Positions 25,865-37,700 are shown, counted from the first letter of the stretch. The stretch: 64,000 bases of DNA from Bacillota bacterium (GCA_023409265.1 JAEYHZ010000022.1:372001-436000), one strand, 5' to 3'. Numbers and translations are program-made. Notes: a model not told the origin generated them from the letters alone.

Positions 25865-27130
25865 TTAGAAATTTTTAATGTTTTTAAGTTTCTCAGTTTC
25901 ACTTGTAATAAGAAGTTCACCTTGAGTATGGCTTAAAACATCCTGCAGGCCAATTCCCCCCCCGCAAGAAGCTTCTATTAAAGGTAGTGTATGATTATTT
26001 AATACTTTAAAACTCTTAAGCTTCAAATTATCAAAATTATAAATACTGATTACAGGCTGTGCCTCGTATCCCTGCGCAAAAGACCAGTTCACCTGTTCCA
26101 AAAAAAGCTTAAAGTGTCTGCCTTCGTCACCAAAGACGATAATTGGGTTCAGAATATTTGTCGCATCTAAGTTTTCAATATATACATCCCGCAGGGGCTG
26201 TGCACACTGCCAATTGTCCTTGCTGTAAAAATTATAAAAGAAGAAATAATCAACATTGTTCACAATACAATTTTCTATGTGCCAGTTTCCACCTATAGTT
26301 TGAGTTTTGCGGTCAACAGGAGAATAATACTGAAAAGCGCTGAGCATATTGTTCCTCTGTGATTTCCTATGTTCAAAAAGACCAGGTCCCTGAAAACGGC
26401 AGGCTTTTACCAGCAGCCCGTCAGCACCGAAGCGGAAACCATTGCAGGAGGTGTTAATATCACAGTTTAGAACTTTAATATTACTGTTATCTCCCCCTGC
26501 TATGCAGTCATCACCCGTCTGGAGTGTACAGTCCTGTATAATTATGTTTTTACAGCGTTGAAGGTGTACTCCATCATGTCCTCCCAGAACAGTCACAGCC
26601 TTAATCACACTGTCACTGCAATCTTCCATTAAATGTGCATAATTTGCACTCTGCCGTATGGTGTAACCCTGCAGGTTTATGTTATGGCAGCCTGTAAAAT
26701 AAATAAGATGCGGACCACGGAAGCCCTCTTCACCCAAAGGATCCTGACAATCCACACCGTCCAGCACTGCCCCTTCTCCTATAATACCAATATTCTCAAC
26801 ATCACAGGCTCTGATAAGTGAATTGTGCCAGCGGCTGTGTCGAAATGAGGCCGGCCTGGAAGAAAGAGGGCTGCAGGGACATTTTTCATAGGCATTATTA
26901 TATACATAGTCCTCCCAATTGCTGCTTCCCTGTAAAACTGCACCATTCTGAAGGTGCAGTTTTACACCGGAACGCAAGCTAAGTCCCCCAACAATAAACG
27001 TACCTTCCGGGATAACTACCTCTCCGCCTCCTATGCTTCCAATATAGTCGATAGCAGCCTGAACTTTGTCGGTTTGCAGTGAACCATTGGGCACAGCTCC
27101 CATATCCAAAATATTTATAATATTATTCAA
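25865..27130 (-). CDS. GH28-like parallel beta-helix hydrolase
   Basis: A 421-residue cytoplasmic-looking (no signal peptide) polygalacturonase-fold protein. DMGAVPNGSLQTDKVQAAID and GGEVVIPEGTFIVGGL are typical GH28 N-terminal strands. The catalytic region keeps GGHDGVHL (Asp186) and LQTGDDCIAGGDNSNIKVLN (Asp207, Asp208), but the usual G-H-G turn is replaced by SCNGFRFGAD (Asn230) and no R-x-K motif is evident, so it may act on a different galacturonide or by a modified mechanism. It begins with TTG at 27130, 3 bp after the GH78 stop, and is co-transcribed with it. Rhamnogalacturonan fragments are a reasonable guess at the substrate. Confidence 0.82.
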   Translation of the reverse strand: MNNIINILDMGAVPNGSLQTDKVQAAIDYIGSIGGGEVVIPEGTFIVGGLSLRSGVKLHLQNGAVLQGSSNWEDYVYNNAYEKCPCSPLSSRPASFRHSRWHNSLIRACDVENIGIIGEGAVLDGVDCQDPLGEEGFRGPHLIYFTGCHNINLQGYTIRQSANYAHLMEDCSDSVIKAVTVLGGHDGVHLQRCKNIIIQDCTLQTGDDCIAGGDNSNIKVLNCDINTSCNGFRFGADGLLVKACRFQGPGLFEHRKSQRNNMLSAFQYYSPVDRKTQTIGGNWHIENCIVNNVDYFFFYNFYSKDNWQCAQPLRDVYIENLDATNILNPIIVFGDEGRHFKLFLEQVNWSFAQGYEAQPVISIYNFDNLKLKSFKVLNNHTLPLIEASCGGGIGLQDVLSHTQGELLITSETEKLKNIKNF

Positions 27131-27132
27131 AG

Positions 27133-29628
27133 TTAATTTTCCTCCCGTGCTTTAATAACGGCGACCTGCTTTCCTGTTCCATACTTAAGTTTTAACTGAA
27201 ACTTCTGACTTCCCGGAACAATATCATATTCATTATTTTCAACCACAAATACCCCCCTAAGGTCTTTAGGCAATTTTATATTTGCCTTTAGAGTATCAAC
27301 CCGCCTAGTGAAGGCTACACTGATATTGCCTTTGGGATGTACCATGACCCCTTTGGCATCGCACAATGGTCCCAACTGGGGGCGTATTACAACAGATTCA
27401 AAACCCATAGAACCCGGACGGATCCCGAGTATGCTTGCAAAGTAATGATATAAAGGGTGTGCCCCCCACCCATGACAATCTGACCTTGTAGTTGAAGAGA
27501 ATACTTCCGGAGTAGTATGGAGGCCCTCTTTATCCATTTCCAACCACGGTTTCAGTTCAATGAAGAGCCTGTCAATGTGATTATATTTGCAAAGTGTTTC
27601 AAAAAAATAGTGCTTGAAAAAAATACTGGTCTTTACCAAATCATCTGATTCCAATAATGAATTAACTACTATGGCAGAACGGCCGGAGTCCAGAAATCCT
27701 GAAAGAAGTGCCAAACACTGAGCATGTTCAGAATAACATCTATGTCTCAGATCATCTGAAAACATGCCTTTATGTTCATCCCAAAACATGTCTGTTATTC
27801 TGAGAGTAAGTTCTTCCGCTCTGCGTTTTGCACGGCAGGCCAGTTCAGGCTCTCCAACATATTCCTCCAGCTTTGCTGTTTTTGCCAGCGTCATAACCAT
27901 CTGCCAGTTAAGTATGCTGTTTACTCCGGCTCCTCCATCATTAGGCACTCCATAATTCCAATGCATCCCATCATCATAAAGTATGTTATCCCCCTCATTA
28001 GCCCAGTCAACAAAATTCCAGCCCATTGGAGTCTCTATCAGTCCGTCTTTATTAATATTCATATAAAATTTATCTATTTGAGAACGTACTATGGGCATTA
28101 AACTTTTAATAAAACTTTGTTCTCCTCTCCATAGTGCGTAATCGTGAACCATGCAAATCCACCATAAGCAAAACGAAGGAATTATCTTTTGATTAAATGC
28201 GGGATACGCACAATTGACCATTCCTGTGTGATTAATGCTTGATGCAGCAAATAGCTGCAGAGCCTTTTTGGGCAATAAATTGTCAGTGGTAGATACATAG
28301 GTCGCAAGAGCCTGTAGTCTTGTATCTCCTACGTACATCACCTGTTCGTAGTACGGACAATCCATATAGGTTTCATGGGCGCACATTTGCAGTGATCGTA
28401 AGCATTTATCCAGAGCATTCAACAAGTGTACTTCATTGCATTCAATCTTACTTTCCATGGAAAGCGGATATCTTGTTTCCAACAATTCAAAGCTCTCAAT
28501 ATCTAAAGGTTCATTATCTGTTTCAACTGCCATTTCAATATAACGTCCCGAACTCCACCAGAGGGTTTTAAAGACACGCCCTTTTCCGCCATCGGGCTTA
28601 AAAGCATCCCATTTTCCTCTTAGATATTTGTTTTCAATAACATCTCTGTCAGATTTATAGTTATTGCTTTTATCCGGACTATCGTATAAAGCTTCAGCCC
28701 ATTTTATTCTTATGAAACTGTACTTACCGCCGGAAGTAATAATCTTAGGATAAGCACAGTAGTAGTTTTCCAAATCTATAATTACTCTGAGTCTGGTATA
28801 TGGCGGAATAGTAACAGTACCTCTATCTACTAATTTCTTAAATTCTACAACTTCGGTAAAGATATTATTTTCACAATTAACAGGAATACAATCTGTATCC
28901 AGGGAAGCAAGCTTTTCTATAAACTTTATTTTGCATGTATCTATATTCCGCTCATACATTGATGGCAGAGTTCCAGGTTTCATATACCGGATACCATCTA
29001 TAATATGATACATACCATAATCATTGCTTCCCTTTTCTCTGATAAGAGGTAATTCCCATCCATCTCCATGACCTTTTTCAAAGCCCCATGAAAATCTTTC
29101 TCCGTCTATAATTATATTGGAACCAGTAGCAAAGGTACCCACACCACATTCTATAAACTCATACCCCGCAAGCTGTTTTACTTCCCAAGGGGCTGCACCT
29201 GTACCTATAATACCAAGATATTTGCTGTCTTCAGGTGACAGAATAAATCCTTGATAAATACTGATCTGAGCATCAGGCCGGCTCCTTCCCAATGACCAGG
29301 TGCATGCAACAATTATATGTTCTCCTGCTTCTAATTCCAGATCATATGTCTCAAAATACCAATTGTTAACATCTCCACGCTCACTTCCTCTACCCGTAAC
29401 TATTCCATCGACGTAAATTTCGTATCTTTCATCGGCACTTACATGAATCCTTACTGTATCAGCTTTTTTAAGGGTGAAAAAAACACGGTATGCCGTAACC
29501 TGGGATGTCGCATTGGCATCTTTAGGGCTGATCCAATTGCATGGCCACTGAGATCTGGCATCCCAAGGTACTTCTTTTACTTTGGAGTTGAAATATGGTA
29601 CGTAGTCAATTCTTTTTCTTATATGCAA
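27133..29628 (-). CDS. GH78 alpha-L-rhamnosidase
   Basis: About 831 residues, cytoplasmic, expected to release terminal alpha-L-rhamnose. N-terminal beta-sandwich domains are followed by the (alpha/alpha)6 barrel with the family block MDCPYYEQVMYVGDTRLQAL, which carries the catalytic-region carboxylates; GLIETPMGWNFVDWANEGDN and TTRSDCHGWGAHPLYHYFAS are further GH78 landmarks, and SMGFESVVIRPQLG begins the C-terminal domain. The start is ambiguous: ATG at 29685 has no ribosome binding site, while TTG at 29628 lies seven bases after GGAGGA; I prefer the latter. It heads an operon with the GH28-like gene and is preceded by the shared promoter element at 29715. Confidence 0.9.
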   Translation of the reverse strand: MHIRKRIDYVPYFNSKVKEVPWDARSQWPCNWISPKDANATSQVTAYRVFFTLKKADTVRIHVSADERYEIYVDGIVTGRGSERGDVNNWYFETYDLELEAGEHIIVACTWSLGRSRPDAQISIYQGFILSPEDSKYLGIIGTGAAPWEVKQLAGYEFIECGVGTFATGSNIIIDGERFSWGFEKGHGDGWELPLIREKGSNDYGMYHIIDGIRYMKPGTLPSMYERNIDTCKIKFIEKLASLDTDCIPVNCENNIFTEVVEFKKLVDRGTVTIPPYTRLRVIIDLENYYCAYPKIITSGGKYSFIRIKWAEALYDSPDKSNNYKSDRDVIENKYLRGKWDAFKPDGGKGRVFKTLWWSSGRYIEMAVETDNEPLDIESFELLETRYPLSMESKIECNEVHLLNALDKCLRSLQMCAHETYMDCPYYEQVMYVGDTRLQALATYVSTTDNLLPKKALQLFAASSINHTGMVNCAYPAFNQKIIPSFCLWWICMVHDYALWRGEQSFIKSLMPIVRSQIDKFYMNINKDGLIETPMGWNFVDWANEGDNILYDDGMHWNYGVPNDGGAGVNSILNWQMVMTLAKTAKLEEYVGEPELACRAKRRAEELTLRITDMFWDEHKGMFSDDLRHRCYSEHAQCLALLSGFLDSGRSAIVVNSLLESDDLVKTSIFFKHYFFETLCKYNHIDRLFIELKPWLEMDKEGLHTTPEVFSSTTRSDCHGWGAHPLYHYFASILGIRPGSMGFESVVIRPQLGPLCDAKGVMVHPKGNISVAFTRRVDTLKANIKLPKDLRGVFVVENNEYDIVPGSQKFQLKLKYGTGKQVAVIKAREEN

Positions 29629-29695
29629 AACCATTCCTCCATTATTTAGATTAATTGTATTGTAGCTTTGTCTCAATTTTAACATGGTAGTTTTA

Positions 29696-29736
29696 GAGTA
29701 TGTATAATGCTAGCCTGCAAAATAGTTTGTTAAACT
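29696..29736 (-). promoter_or_regulatory. Shared regulon promoter element, site 2 (GH78/GH28 operon)
   Basis: The box at 29715-29736 reads AGTTTAACAAAC then TATTTTGCAG on the minus strand, followed after 5 bp by CATTAT as the -10-like hexamer. It lies about 87 bp upstream of the preferred TTG start of the GH78 gene. Confidence 0.78.
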
Positions 29737-29741
29737 GTTAA

Positions 29742-29979
29742 CTTATAACGAGGCGATAATAGATGTCCCCCACCTCTACCAGGTGCAAAGGCTACTTATG
29801 ATAGCCTTCGGTACCGGTGGTACCCTTTGGTACCGATTTAGTTTTCAGGCGGTGAGCATATCCAAGGTGTCCATAGTGTTTCTTGGCACTATGGACACCA
29901 TTGCCTCGTTGAAACGCCGCTGAGGTAAATAAACTTTTCTACAACCGAAAAGTTTACTTTTGAACCGAGGCGTTATAAG
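29742..29979. repeat. Highly structured intergenic element with terminal inverted repeats
   Basis: About 238 bp bounded by CTTATAACG (29742-29750) and CGTTATAAG (29971-29979). Inside are consecutive hairpins: CACCT/AGGTG (29771-29785), AAGGCTA/TAGCCTT (29788-29808), CGGTACC/GGTACCG (29809-29835, with a third GGTACC inside), a perfect 13-bp stem GGTGTCCATAGTG/CACTATGGACACC (29866-29899), and AAACTTTTC/GAAAAGTTT. It lies just upstream of promoter site 2 and just after the terminator at 29981. It resembles a small non-autonomous element or a structured RNA; no reading frame is present. Confidence 0.55.
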
Positions 29980-29980
29980 C

Positions 29981-30022
29981 AAAAACGTTTCTGCAGCTTT
30001 ATATTATGACTGCAGAAACGTC
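29981..30022 (-). terminator. Rho-independent terminator of the secreted GH-A hydrolase gene
   Basis: A perfect 12-bp stem (ACGTTTCTGCAG and its complement) is followed on the minus strand by TTTTTGC, 20 bp after the stop codon. Confidence 0.9.
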
Positions 30023-30041
30023 TTATTAATTAGTCCCCTAT

Positions 30042-31646
30042 TTAGTTATAAATAGAAATATCATCTATATATCCTCTATACTGCCCAGTTGCAGGACCCT
30101 GATCATAGTCAACCACTATCCTGTCTATGGTTTTTCCGCTTAGCCATTGCCCAGCGTTCACAACCACCTGATTCCAGGCACCTACTGTACCTCTGGCAAT
30201 GGACGGATGAAATCTGATATTATTTTGGTCTACTGATGCCTGATCCCTTAAATTAGTTCCATCAGTACATACTATATCTACAATTACATACCTTCCATTA
30301 TCCTGTTGCGGTAAGAACCAGTACGATAATTTCGTACCGGAACTTATTGGAATATTTACATCAAATACCTTATAGACACAATAGGATGAGGTTGCACTGT
30401 CGTCTTTGCCTGAGAACATTAGCGAAGCTGAACCGGAGTGGCTTTGTTCTCCTGTCCTTATGGAGCACTCAGGATTACCACCGGTTAAAAAGCCTGAAAT
30501 GTTTAATTTATATTCAACTGTATCAGACCAGGCAGGTAATGTCTGCCCGCTTTCCAGGCCGGAACTGAACAGGGTTGTCGCCATAGCATTTTTATAAGAC
30601 TGCCAGGCAGGCTTGAATGTACCGCTGTAAGTTTTCATACCAAAGTTCTGTTCCCGGTCATTAGGGTCAGTCCCTGTATCCTGATATGAGTACCAGATCA
30701 AAGGACCTGTGAAACTCCAGCTGCCCCATCTGGTATATGCTTCGGTTAGATATTGCGCCTGTAAAGCCTGGGTAACTCCATCTGCAGAACTTCCTGTATG
30801 ATAACCTGCTTCAGTTCCCCATATTTTCTTAGCTCCGTCACCGTTGTTTACCATTACCTTGTTTATGTCAATAGTTTGCTGAAATGCACTCCAACCCTCG
30901 GTAACATATGGGCTGCTGGGGAAGCAGTATGGATGATGTCCTACTGCATCAAAATATGTCTTTCCTCCATTTGAATATATCCCTGTTACAAACTCTACAG
31001 GGCTTATATCAGCACCATTAGTAACAGCCGGAGATAATCCTGCTGAGATAATTGTCACAGTCTTTCCTTGAGCTGACGCTGATGCCCTTATAGCATTTGA
31101 TCCTTGTTTCAATACTATATTTGTATAGTCTGCAACATTGGCTTTAGGTTTCCAAAAAGCTGAGATATTCGGCTCATTCCACAATTCCCATGCATCTACT
31201 CCCTTAGGTATGTAACGGTCTGCGCACGCTTTTACAAAATTGTACCAATCGGTTGCATGGGAGGAAGTTGGCGGATACTTGTCATCAGCATATCCTCCGT
31301 TTGCCCAAGCCGGAGCATATGTAGGCATTGCTATTACTTTAAATCCTTTAGCCACTATTGCATTAATTACACGGTCATAGTTAGTCCAATTCCAAGTTGT
31401 ACTGTTTGAGCTCTGGATAACACTCCATGCCAAATCCACCCGTATATATGTAGCATTAGTTGTATCAAAATCATTTAAAAATGTGGTTAATTGTGCATCT
31501 GTCCAGGCTGTAAAGTTTCCACCCGGAGAGATACCTCCGCGAGTGTTCTTAGCCGCATATACATTGACTGAATTAAAGCATATCATGCTTGACAGCAAGC
31601 AAATAACTAAGAAAATATTCAGAACCCTTTTATACTTTTTTAACAT
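30042..31646 (-). CDS. Secreted clan GH-A glycoside hydrolase (GH39-like) with C-terminal accessory domain
   Basis: A 534-residue exported enzyme. The signal peptide spans residues 1-32 (MLKKYKRVLNIFLVICLLSS, cleavage near VYAA-K). The catalytic TIM barrel (about 35-360) has the clan GH-A acid/base in DAWELWNEPN (Glu158) and a nucleophile in IWGTEAGYHT (Glu279). The last 170 residues form a separate beta-rich domain (SGLESGQTLPAWSD to the end), likely carbohydrate-binding. The overall look is GH39-like, but the family is not certain. The start at 31646 follows AGGAGAGG. It lies after the terminator-like hairpin of the SLH gene, and no promoter element of the shared type precedes it, so readthrough from the SLH gene may express it. 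Confidence 0.85.
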   Translation of the reverse strand: MLKKYKRVLNIFLVICLLSSMICFNSVNVYAAKNTRGGISPGGNFTAWTDAQLTTFLNDFDTTNATYIRVDLAWSVIQSSNSTTWNWTNYDRVINAIVAKGFKVIAMPTYAPAWANGGYADDKYPPTSSHATDWYNFVKACADRYIPKGVDAWELWNEPNISAFWKPKANVADYTNIVLKQGSNAIRASASAQGKTVTIISAGLSPAVTNGADISPVEFVTGIYSNGGKTYFDAVGHHPYCFPSSPYVTEGWSAFQQTIDINKVMVNNGDGAKKIWGTEAGYHTGSSADGVTQALQAQYLTEAYTRWGSWSFTGPLIWYSYQDTGTDPNDREQNFGMKTYSGTFKPAWQSYKNAMATTLFSSGLESGQTLPAWSDTVEYKLNISGFLTGGNPECSIRTGEQSHSGSASLMFSGKDDSATSSYCVYKVFDVNIPISSGTKLSYWFLPQQDNGRYVIVDIVCTDGTNLRDQASVDQNNIRFHPSIARGTVGAWNQVVVNAGQWLSGKTIDRIVVDYDQGPATGQYRGYIDDISIYN

Positions 31647-31691
31647 GCTACCTCTCCTTTTCATATGCGATTCATAAACAAACTTACGTAA

Positions 31692-31741
31692 GCGAACTTA
31701 CATAAGCAACACTAAGATTGCACTGCTTATGTAAGCTTCGC
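31692..31741 (-). terminator. Long hairpin between the SLH hydrolase and the GH39-like gene
   Basis: Arms around CTTACATAAGCA (31697-31708) and TGCTTATGTAAG (31724-31735) pair perfectly and extend through GCGAA/TTCGC. The T-tract on the minus strand is broken (GTTTGTTTATG), so it may be a partial terminator or an RNA-stability hairpin inside an operon. Confidence 0.55.
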
Positions 31742-31749
31742 CTTATGTT

Positions 31750-34700
31750 TTATTTTAAGATAAGGTTATAAATGACCACTGCTGCCGAAGCCTTATTTGT
31801 ATATGATGTAGGGTTTATACCCTTACCATCGCCATTTATAATTCCGGCCTTAACAAGGTTTGCAGTACTCTGTTTAGCGTATGAGGCTATTTTTGATGAA
31901 TCGCTGTACTTCTTAAGGTCAGCTGTACTTCCTTTTGTGTTGAGATTTCCTGTTAAAGTCAGTGCTTTTTCGGTAAGTACAAACATGTCTTGCCGTGTAA
32001 TAGCCTTGTCAGGATTGAATTTATTATCATAACCCACTGCTATGCCCAGTTTCTTTGCTATTGCTATCTCCTTATAATACTTATGGCTTTCCTTAACATC
32101 AGAAAAACTTCCATCAGCCTTTGCCGATATTCCTAAAGCCCTTACCAGATATGCTATGAATTCTCCTCTGGTAATATTTGCCTCAGGTTTGTAGGTTTTA
32201 TCAGCTGTATCTATGATGCCCTTAGAAGCCAATACTTCAATCTGCTCCTTAGCCCATTTACATTTATCCAGATCACTGAAGGTTTTCATTATGTATGCTA
32301 CAGCATATGTACTGAAGTGAGTAGTTGTAAATGTTACCTTACCGGTCTTTACATTGTATCTTGCGTTAGGTATGGAAGTTATCTTACCCGCACCGTCAAT
32401 GTACCACACTACTATATGCCCCGGGTCCTTCAATTCTTCTGCTGCAGGCTTGTAATCAAAGCTTACAGTTACAGGTGCATCAGGATTATTCCATTCTATT
32501 TGTTTATTCCCTATGTACATCTTCAGCTCAATAACAGGCCTGTTACTTATTTGAACTTTAACATCTGCAGGTAAACGGCTTGTATCCGCTTGAGCTATAG
32601 AAAAAGTTATATAGGATTGCTCTGCGACAGCATCACTTTTTAGTATGTTTGAAGGTATTTGCAACGTTGCCAGCTCAGTATTTATATCAAGAACTACTTT
32701 CGAGTTTTCTGCTGTTAACGCCTCAACAGGTAACACCAGCTTATACTCCTCCGCATCTTTTGCCTTCGCTACTACAATTTCTATTTTCCTTACTCCATTT
32801 TCACCCGGTTTAGCATCTTTCTCAGCTTTTTCCAGGAAGTCCGGCTTAATTAATACAGTAGCTGTTCCATAAGCATCTACAACAGGAGCTGTTTTGATTG
32901 TCACTTTACCTTGATTGTTAATTATTCCCGTTTCCGGTGACGTAGTATTTGTACTTCCTCCATTTGTTCCGCCTGTTGTGCTTCCGCCGGTTCCACCTGT
33001 CGAGTTTCCACCGGTTCCGCCTGTCGAGTTTGTTGTAAATATAATTTCCTGAGCTGCGCTCGCCAGTTTGGTTGAAGTTGCTCTTACCCTTACAAGCACA
33101 GTATGTGTTCCACTAAAGTCCCCATTAACATCACCTGGTGTCCAACCATTGTTGTCTATCTTGTATTCGTATGTTGCATTAAGTCCCGATATTGTATTTG
33201 TCGTATCATTATATGTAAGGTTTGGTGCTGCCGCAGGTTCTGCTATGGTTGCCACCAGTCTGAAATTAGCATTGTTTCCTTTTTCTCTTACATATACCTT
33301 GCCTGCTGTAAATGTCACTAAAGTATTATCGGAAGTACAACCTCTCCAGGTGCCATTAGTGCCATCTGCGGAGTCCACGCAGTACTCCATGGAAGTTGAT
33401 GTTCCGGCAATCCTGCCTGCTGCTACATTCACATCCACTCCGCTCAAGTCCAGATCATTTGTGTAAAGTGAATTATCTACAAGTACTAAGTCTCCAAATT
33501 GTCCCGGGTCCTTGCTTAATCCTATGCCGCTCATATATTCTATCCAGCCGCGGGCTGTTCCGTCACCGTCACTGTCATTTACCAGGAAGGAGAACCCTAT
33601 ATCCGACCCTTCATCAATTGTCTGTCCGTCAGGAAGTATGTCGGTCCATGGAATTGAGGCTTCGTATATTGTAGTCTTGGTGTTTTCATCTCTCACGATA
33701 CTGCAGATCATATTGGGTAAGGCTCCTGTGGTCTTTCCGTTTATAGCAGACCATCTGTAGGTGTTTACCACACTCTGATTATTCAAGGCCATCCCGATTT
33801 CGTTCCAGGCAGTTGCTTTAGTAGCTGACATTCTTTGTGGATCAATAGCAAACTGTATTCCGTCACCATTCCATATATTTCCGTCGGAATTTGCCTGGTT
33901 GTGTACATCATCTTTTACAGCAGCTGCCATATACAGCCTATTACTATCCCATTTCAAATAGCCTGCAGTACTTAAGTCATCAACACCTGTATAGTCTTCA
34001 TAATTTACAACCTGTGAAGGATTATCCAGTTTAAATTCCATTGCGTCTGACCACTCGCTATCAGCAAAGACACCATCAATTTCAGGGGCAACTCCTGCCT
34101 TTTCTGCACCAAGGAAGCTGATCTTCTTTGTAATATCAAATGACTCTTCTCCATCAACAGTCAGTCTGACCATCAGGTTATACAGCGTCTGACCTGGATT
34201 ACCTGCAACTGGTATATCAACGACTTTGGTCGCTCTGGGGGCTACAGTAAAATCAATGGCATCGGAAGCCCATTCAACAGGCAGCAATAGCTGCAGATTT
34301 CCACCTATATCCATAGTATCAGTGTTATTGGTGATTTCCGCTTTTACATTCCAATTGCTCCATTGGCCTTTCACTGCAGGACAAGGAATGATATTGATAG
34401 AATATGGATTTACAACATTAACGGTCACCTTTGAAGCTGCTATCTCGTCTCCGTTATTTAACTTTACATAAATATTGAATTCATAAGTACCAATTTCAAG
34501 GTCCGGAACTGCTACTGAAATTTTTTGTTGTGAATCAACATTAGTAAAGGGTACATCAGAAACCGGTGTCCATCCTGACGGAAGTTCCAAACTGTATTTA
34601 GCACCTTCTGAAGGAATAGTTCCGGTGAAATCTGCATTGATTTGTATGGTGTCACCTTTTATCGTATTAAAGGTGGCCGGCTCAAGCTGAAGCGGTGATG

Positions 34701-37700
34701 CTGCCAACTGCACAGTTTCACTAATAGCTCCTTCAACATATACAGGCTCTTCAGATAAGGATAAATTCACCTTACCGTCAATGGCATACACTGTTTTCTT
34801 ATTTCCATACATATCCGATACATCTACTGATGCACATCCAAGGTCCAATGCCACATTCTTGTTTGCTCCGGTGGTCCAAAGAACCAATTTATCTGATAAT
34901 GCAGAGCTACTATCTTCTGGCGTAAACCTGTAAATCTTTATGCTTTGGTCTAAATCGTTGTATGCGCAGTCGTATTTCATTCCCAAAAGTTTGCTGGAAA
35001 GGGCGCTGTATGCAACATAACCAACCTTTGCAGCTCCTGGTACCGCTTCTCCGCTCCATGATCTGATAAGTCCGAAATTTTGTTCGGGATCATTTGTATC
35101 GGTACCATCATTCTGGAAATCATACCAGAATACCTGTTCCACCAAATTGTTTATAGAAGCCAATACATAGGCTTTCACTCCGTAAACCGCAGATGAGTAT
35201 TCGCTTACTCCACGGGCACTTGTATTGGTGGGCCATCCTATTTCAGATATCCAAATAGGCTTATGTGCTCCTCCGTACCTTATCATTAAGTCGTCCAGTT
35301 TTTTCATTTCATTATCCAGTCTGAATGACTCCGGTGATAAAGGATAGCTATACGGATGGACGGATATGGCATCCATATATTGATACCCGCCTGCAGCAAG
35401 CAGATCTTCTATCCATACCAAATCGTTTTCAGCCGTAACACCGCCTACTACCGTTACTTTGCTTTCTTCGCCGGAATATACAGATTTTATTGCGTTGTAT
35501 GCTGCTTCCAATAAAGCCTTATAGCTGGCACCATCTTCCGGTCCTCCCCTGTTACACCTTACATTTATATTGTATTCATTCCAAATTTCGAAATGTGTGA
35601 CTTTATTTTTGTATTTTTGTGCAATAAATTTACAATAATTTGCAAATGCATTTATATATTCTGGATTATCAGGGGTCTCCTGACTACCGTACAAGTTGTT
35701 ACCGTAAGTAAGAACAACAAGCGGTTCTATTCCATTATCTAAAGCTTCATCTACATATTTATCCCATGAAGGTAATACCTGATAAACACCTTTAGTTGTT
35801 TCTGCGGCTCCCCAGTACATTTCATCTCTGATAAATTTCACACCGGCTTCTTCAGCTACTTCCAGGTTCCCTTCAATATCTCCCTTATTCTGTGCGAAGT
35901 GGGTACAAGCACCAAAAATACCGTCTTCCACACCCCTGTTCTCAGAAAGTATCCTGCTGAACGCATATGTACCACTAACAGTAATTTCACTATTTGCATT
36001 GGAGGTCAACGTAAGATTCAGCTTGTAAACACCGAATTTTTTTATATCATCAAAATCAAGGGGTATTGTATTCGAGGCAGACGCTCCGACATTTACACTG
36101 TTAATCATGCCACTTGTTACAGAAAATCCATTTGCATCCAAGACTGAATAATTCACTTTCAGGTCTTGTACTGCTTTGTAATTATTATTAACATTGACAT
36201 CTAAGGATAAGGTGTCGTCCTGAGTGAATATGTTTCCAAATTTATCACTTGTAACACTCACCTTTAATAGATTGGAAGGATTCTCAGGGAGTTTTCTCAA
36301 TGTAACACTTTTTATACATATATCTTTATTTGTTGCAGCCTGGCCATCAAAAGTCGGGCTCCATAATCCCACCCTGAAATCGGCATTATTTATTGTGTTG
36401 TTTAAGTCTGCATTGTTGATTATGAATGTTTTCTTTTTCCAGGAGTTGCTGCCGGTCAAAGAGAGTGATTCGCTGCCTTTGCCAGCACCTCCACTGGAAT
36501 ACCCGATACCGAATAGGCCAGGATTGTCATCATAGTATTCAACTTCAACTTCTACATTGTTACCTACACCATTGATAAAGCCATCATCAACATCAAAATA
36601 GAAGAATATTTTACCGTTTCCCTTATCAGTCCTTTCACAACTAATTGCGCCTGCAGTGGTCACTACAGGATCTCCATCACCCATCCTCAATAGTGACAGA
36701 CCATTAAACTGTTCCGTTGTGCCCAATGCTGCAGTTACAAATCTTTTCACTGTAACGCTTTTTACATATAAGTCATTACCTTTACCTGCATAATACGCAA
36801 TTCTTATGTCAGCACCGTTTATTCCACCGCTGAAAACTCCATCAAATATTGAAAGTGTCACTTTTTTCCACGTATTTGAATTAGTCATATTAGGGCTTCC
36901 AACAGTTGTCCATTCGTCACTCTGATCTTTATATTGAACTAAAACTTGGCCGGTACTATTATCAAAATATTCCACTTCAACATCTATAGGTTTACCTGAG
37001 CCTGTGACATATTCGTCATCAATATCAAAATACATATGATATTTATCATTTGTCGAATCGGTTCTTTCGCAGGACACTCCACCAATAGTCTCCGCTACAG
37101 GATCTCCATCACCCATTCTTACAAGATTTAATCCTGAAAACACTTCCTCTTGACCAGTACCTAATATTGCACTTACTCCATTTGAGTAGTCAGCAGATGC
37201 GGATATCTTTTTTACTGTAACGCTTTTTATGCATATGTCATATGGATTTTCAGAACCACCCGGGTAATATAAGCCAATTCTGAAGTCAGCGCCATTAATT
37301 CCGCCTTGATAATTACTTCCCTGGCCGTTGAAAACTCCATCGGAAATTGTATATATGGCTTTTTCCCATGTTTTAGTATCCGTTAACGTGGTTCCCATTC
37401 CTGAGGTACCAGCGGAAGTTGGATAACTGATTCCGAAATTTCCGTTACCGTCGTCATAATATTCCACTTCTACTGTTAAAGGTGTAGCCGGATCAGCGAG
37501 AAATGTGTCGTCGATATCAAAATACATAAATATTTTTCCACCATCAGACCTATCAGTCCTTTCACAACTAATTCCACCTGCAGTGGTCACTACAGGATCT
37601 CCATCTCCCATTCTCAGCAGCTTTAGACCGTTAAACGTCTCCGTTTCTCCTAAAACCGCACTTACAGAAGTTGCAGCTGAATAATTACCGGACGTATCTG

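Noticed and set aside
29809..29835. Three GGTACC units considered as a CRISPR-like repeat
   Set aside because: Units are 6 bp with 3-6 bp between them, far too short for CRISPR, and no cas genes are present.
33068..33466. A 132-codon plus-strand frame inside the SLH hydrolase gene
   Set aside because: It is antisense to a well-supported coding region and its composition follows from the Ser/Thr-rich protein on the other strand.
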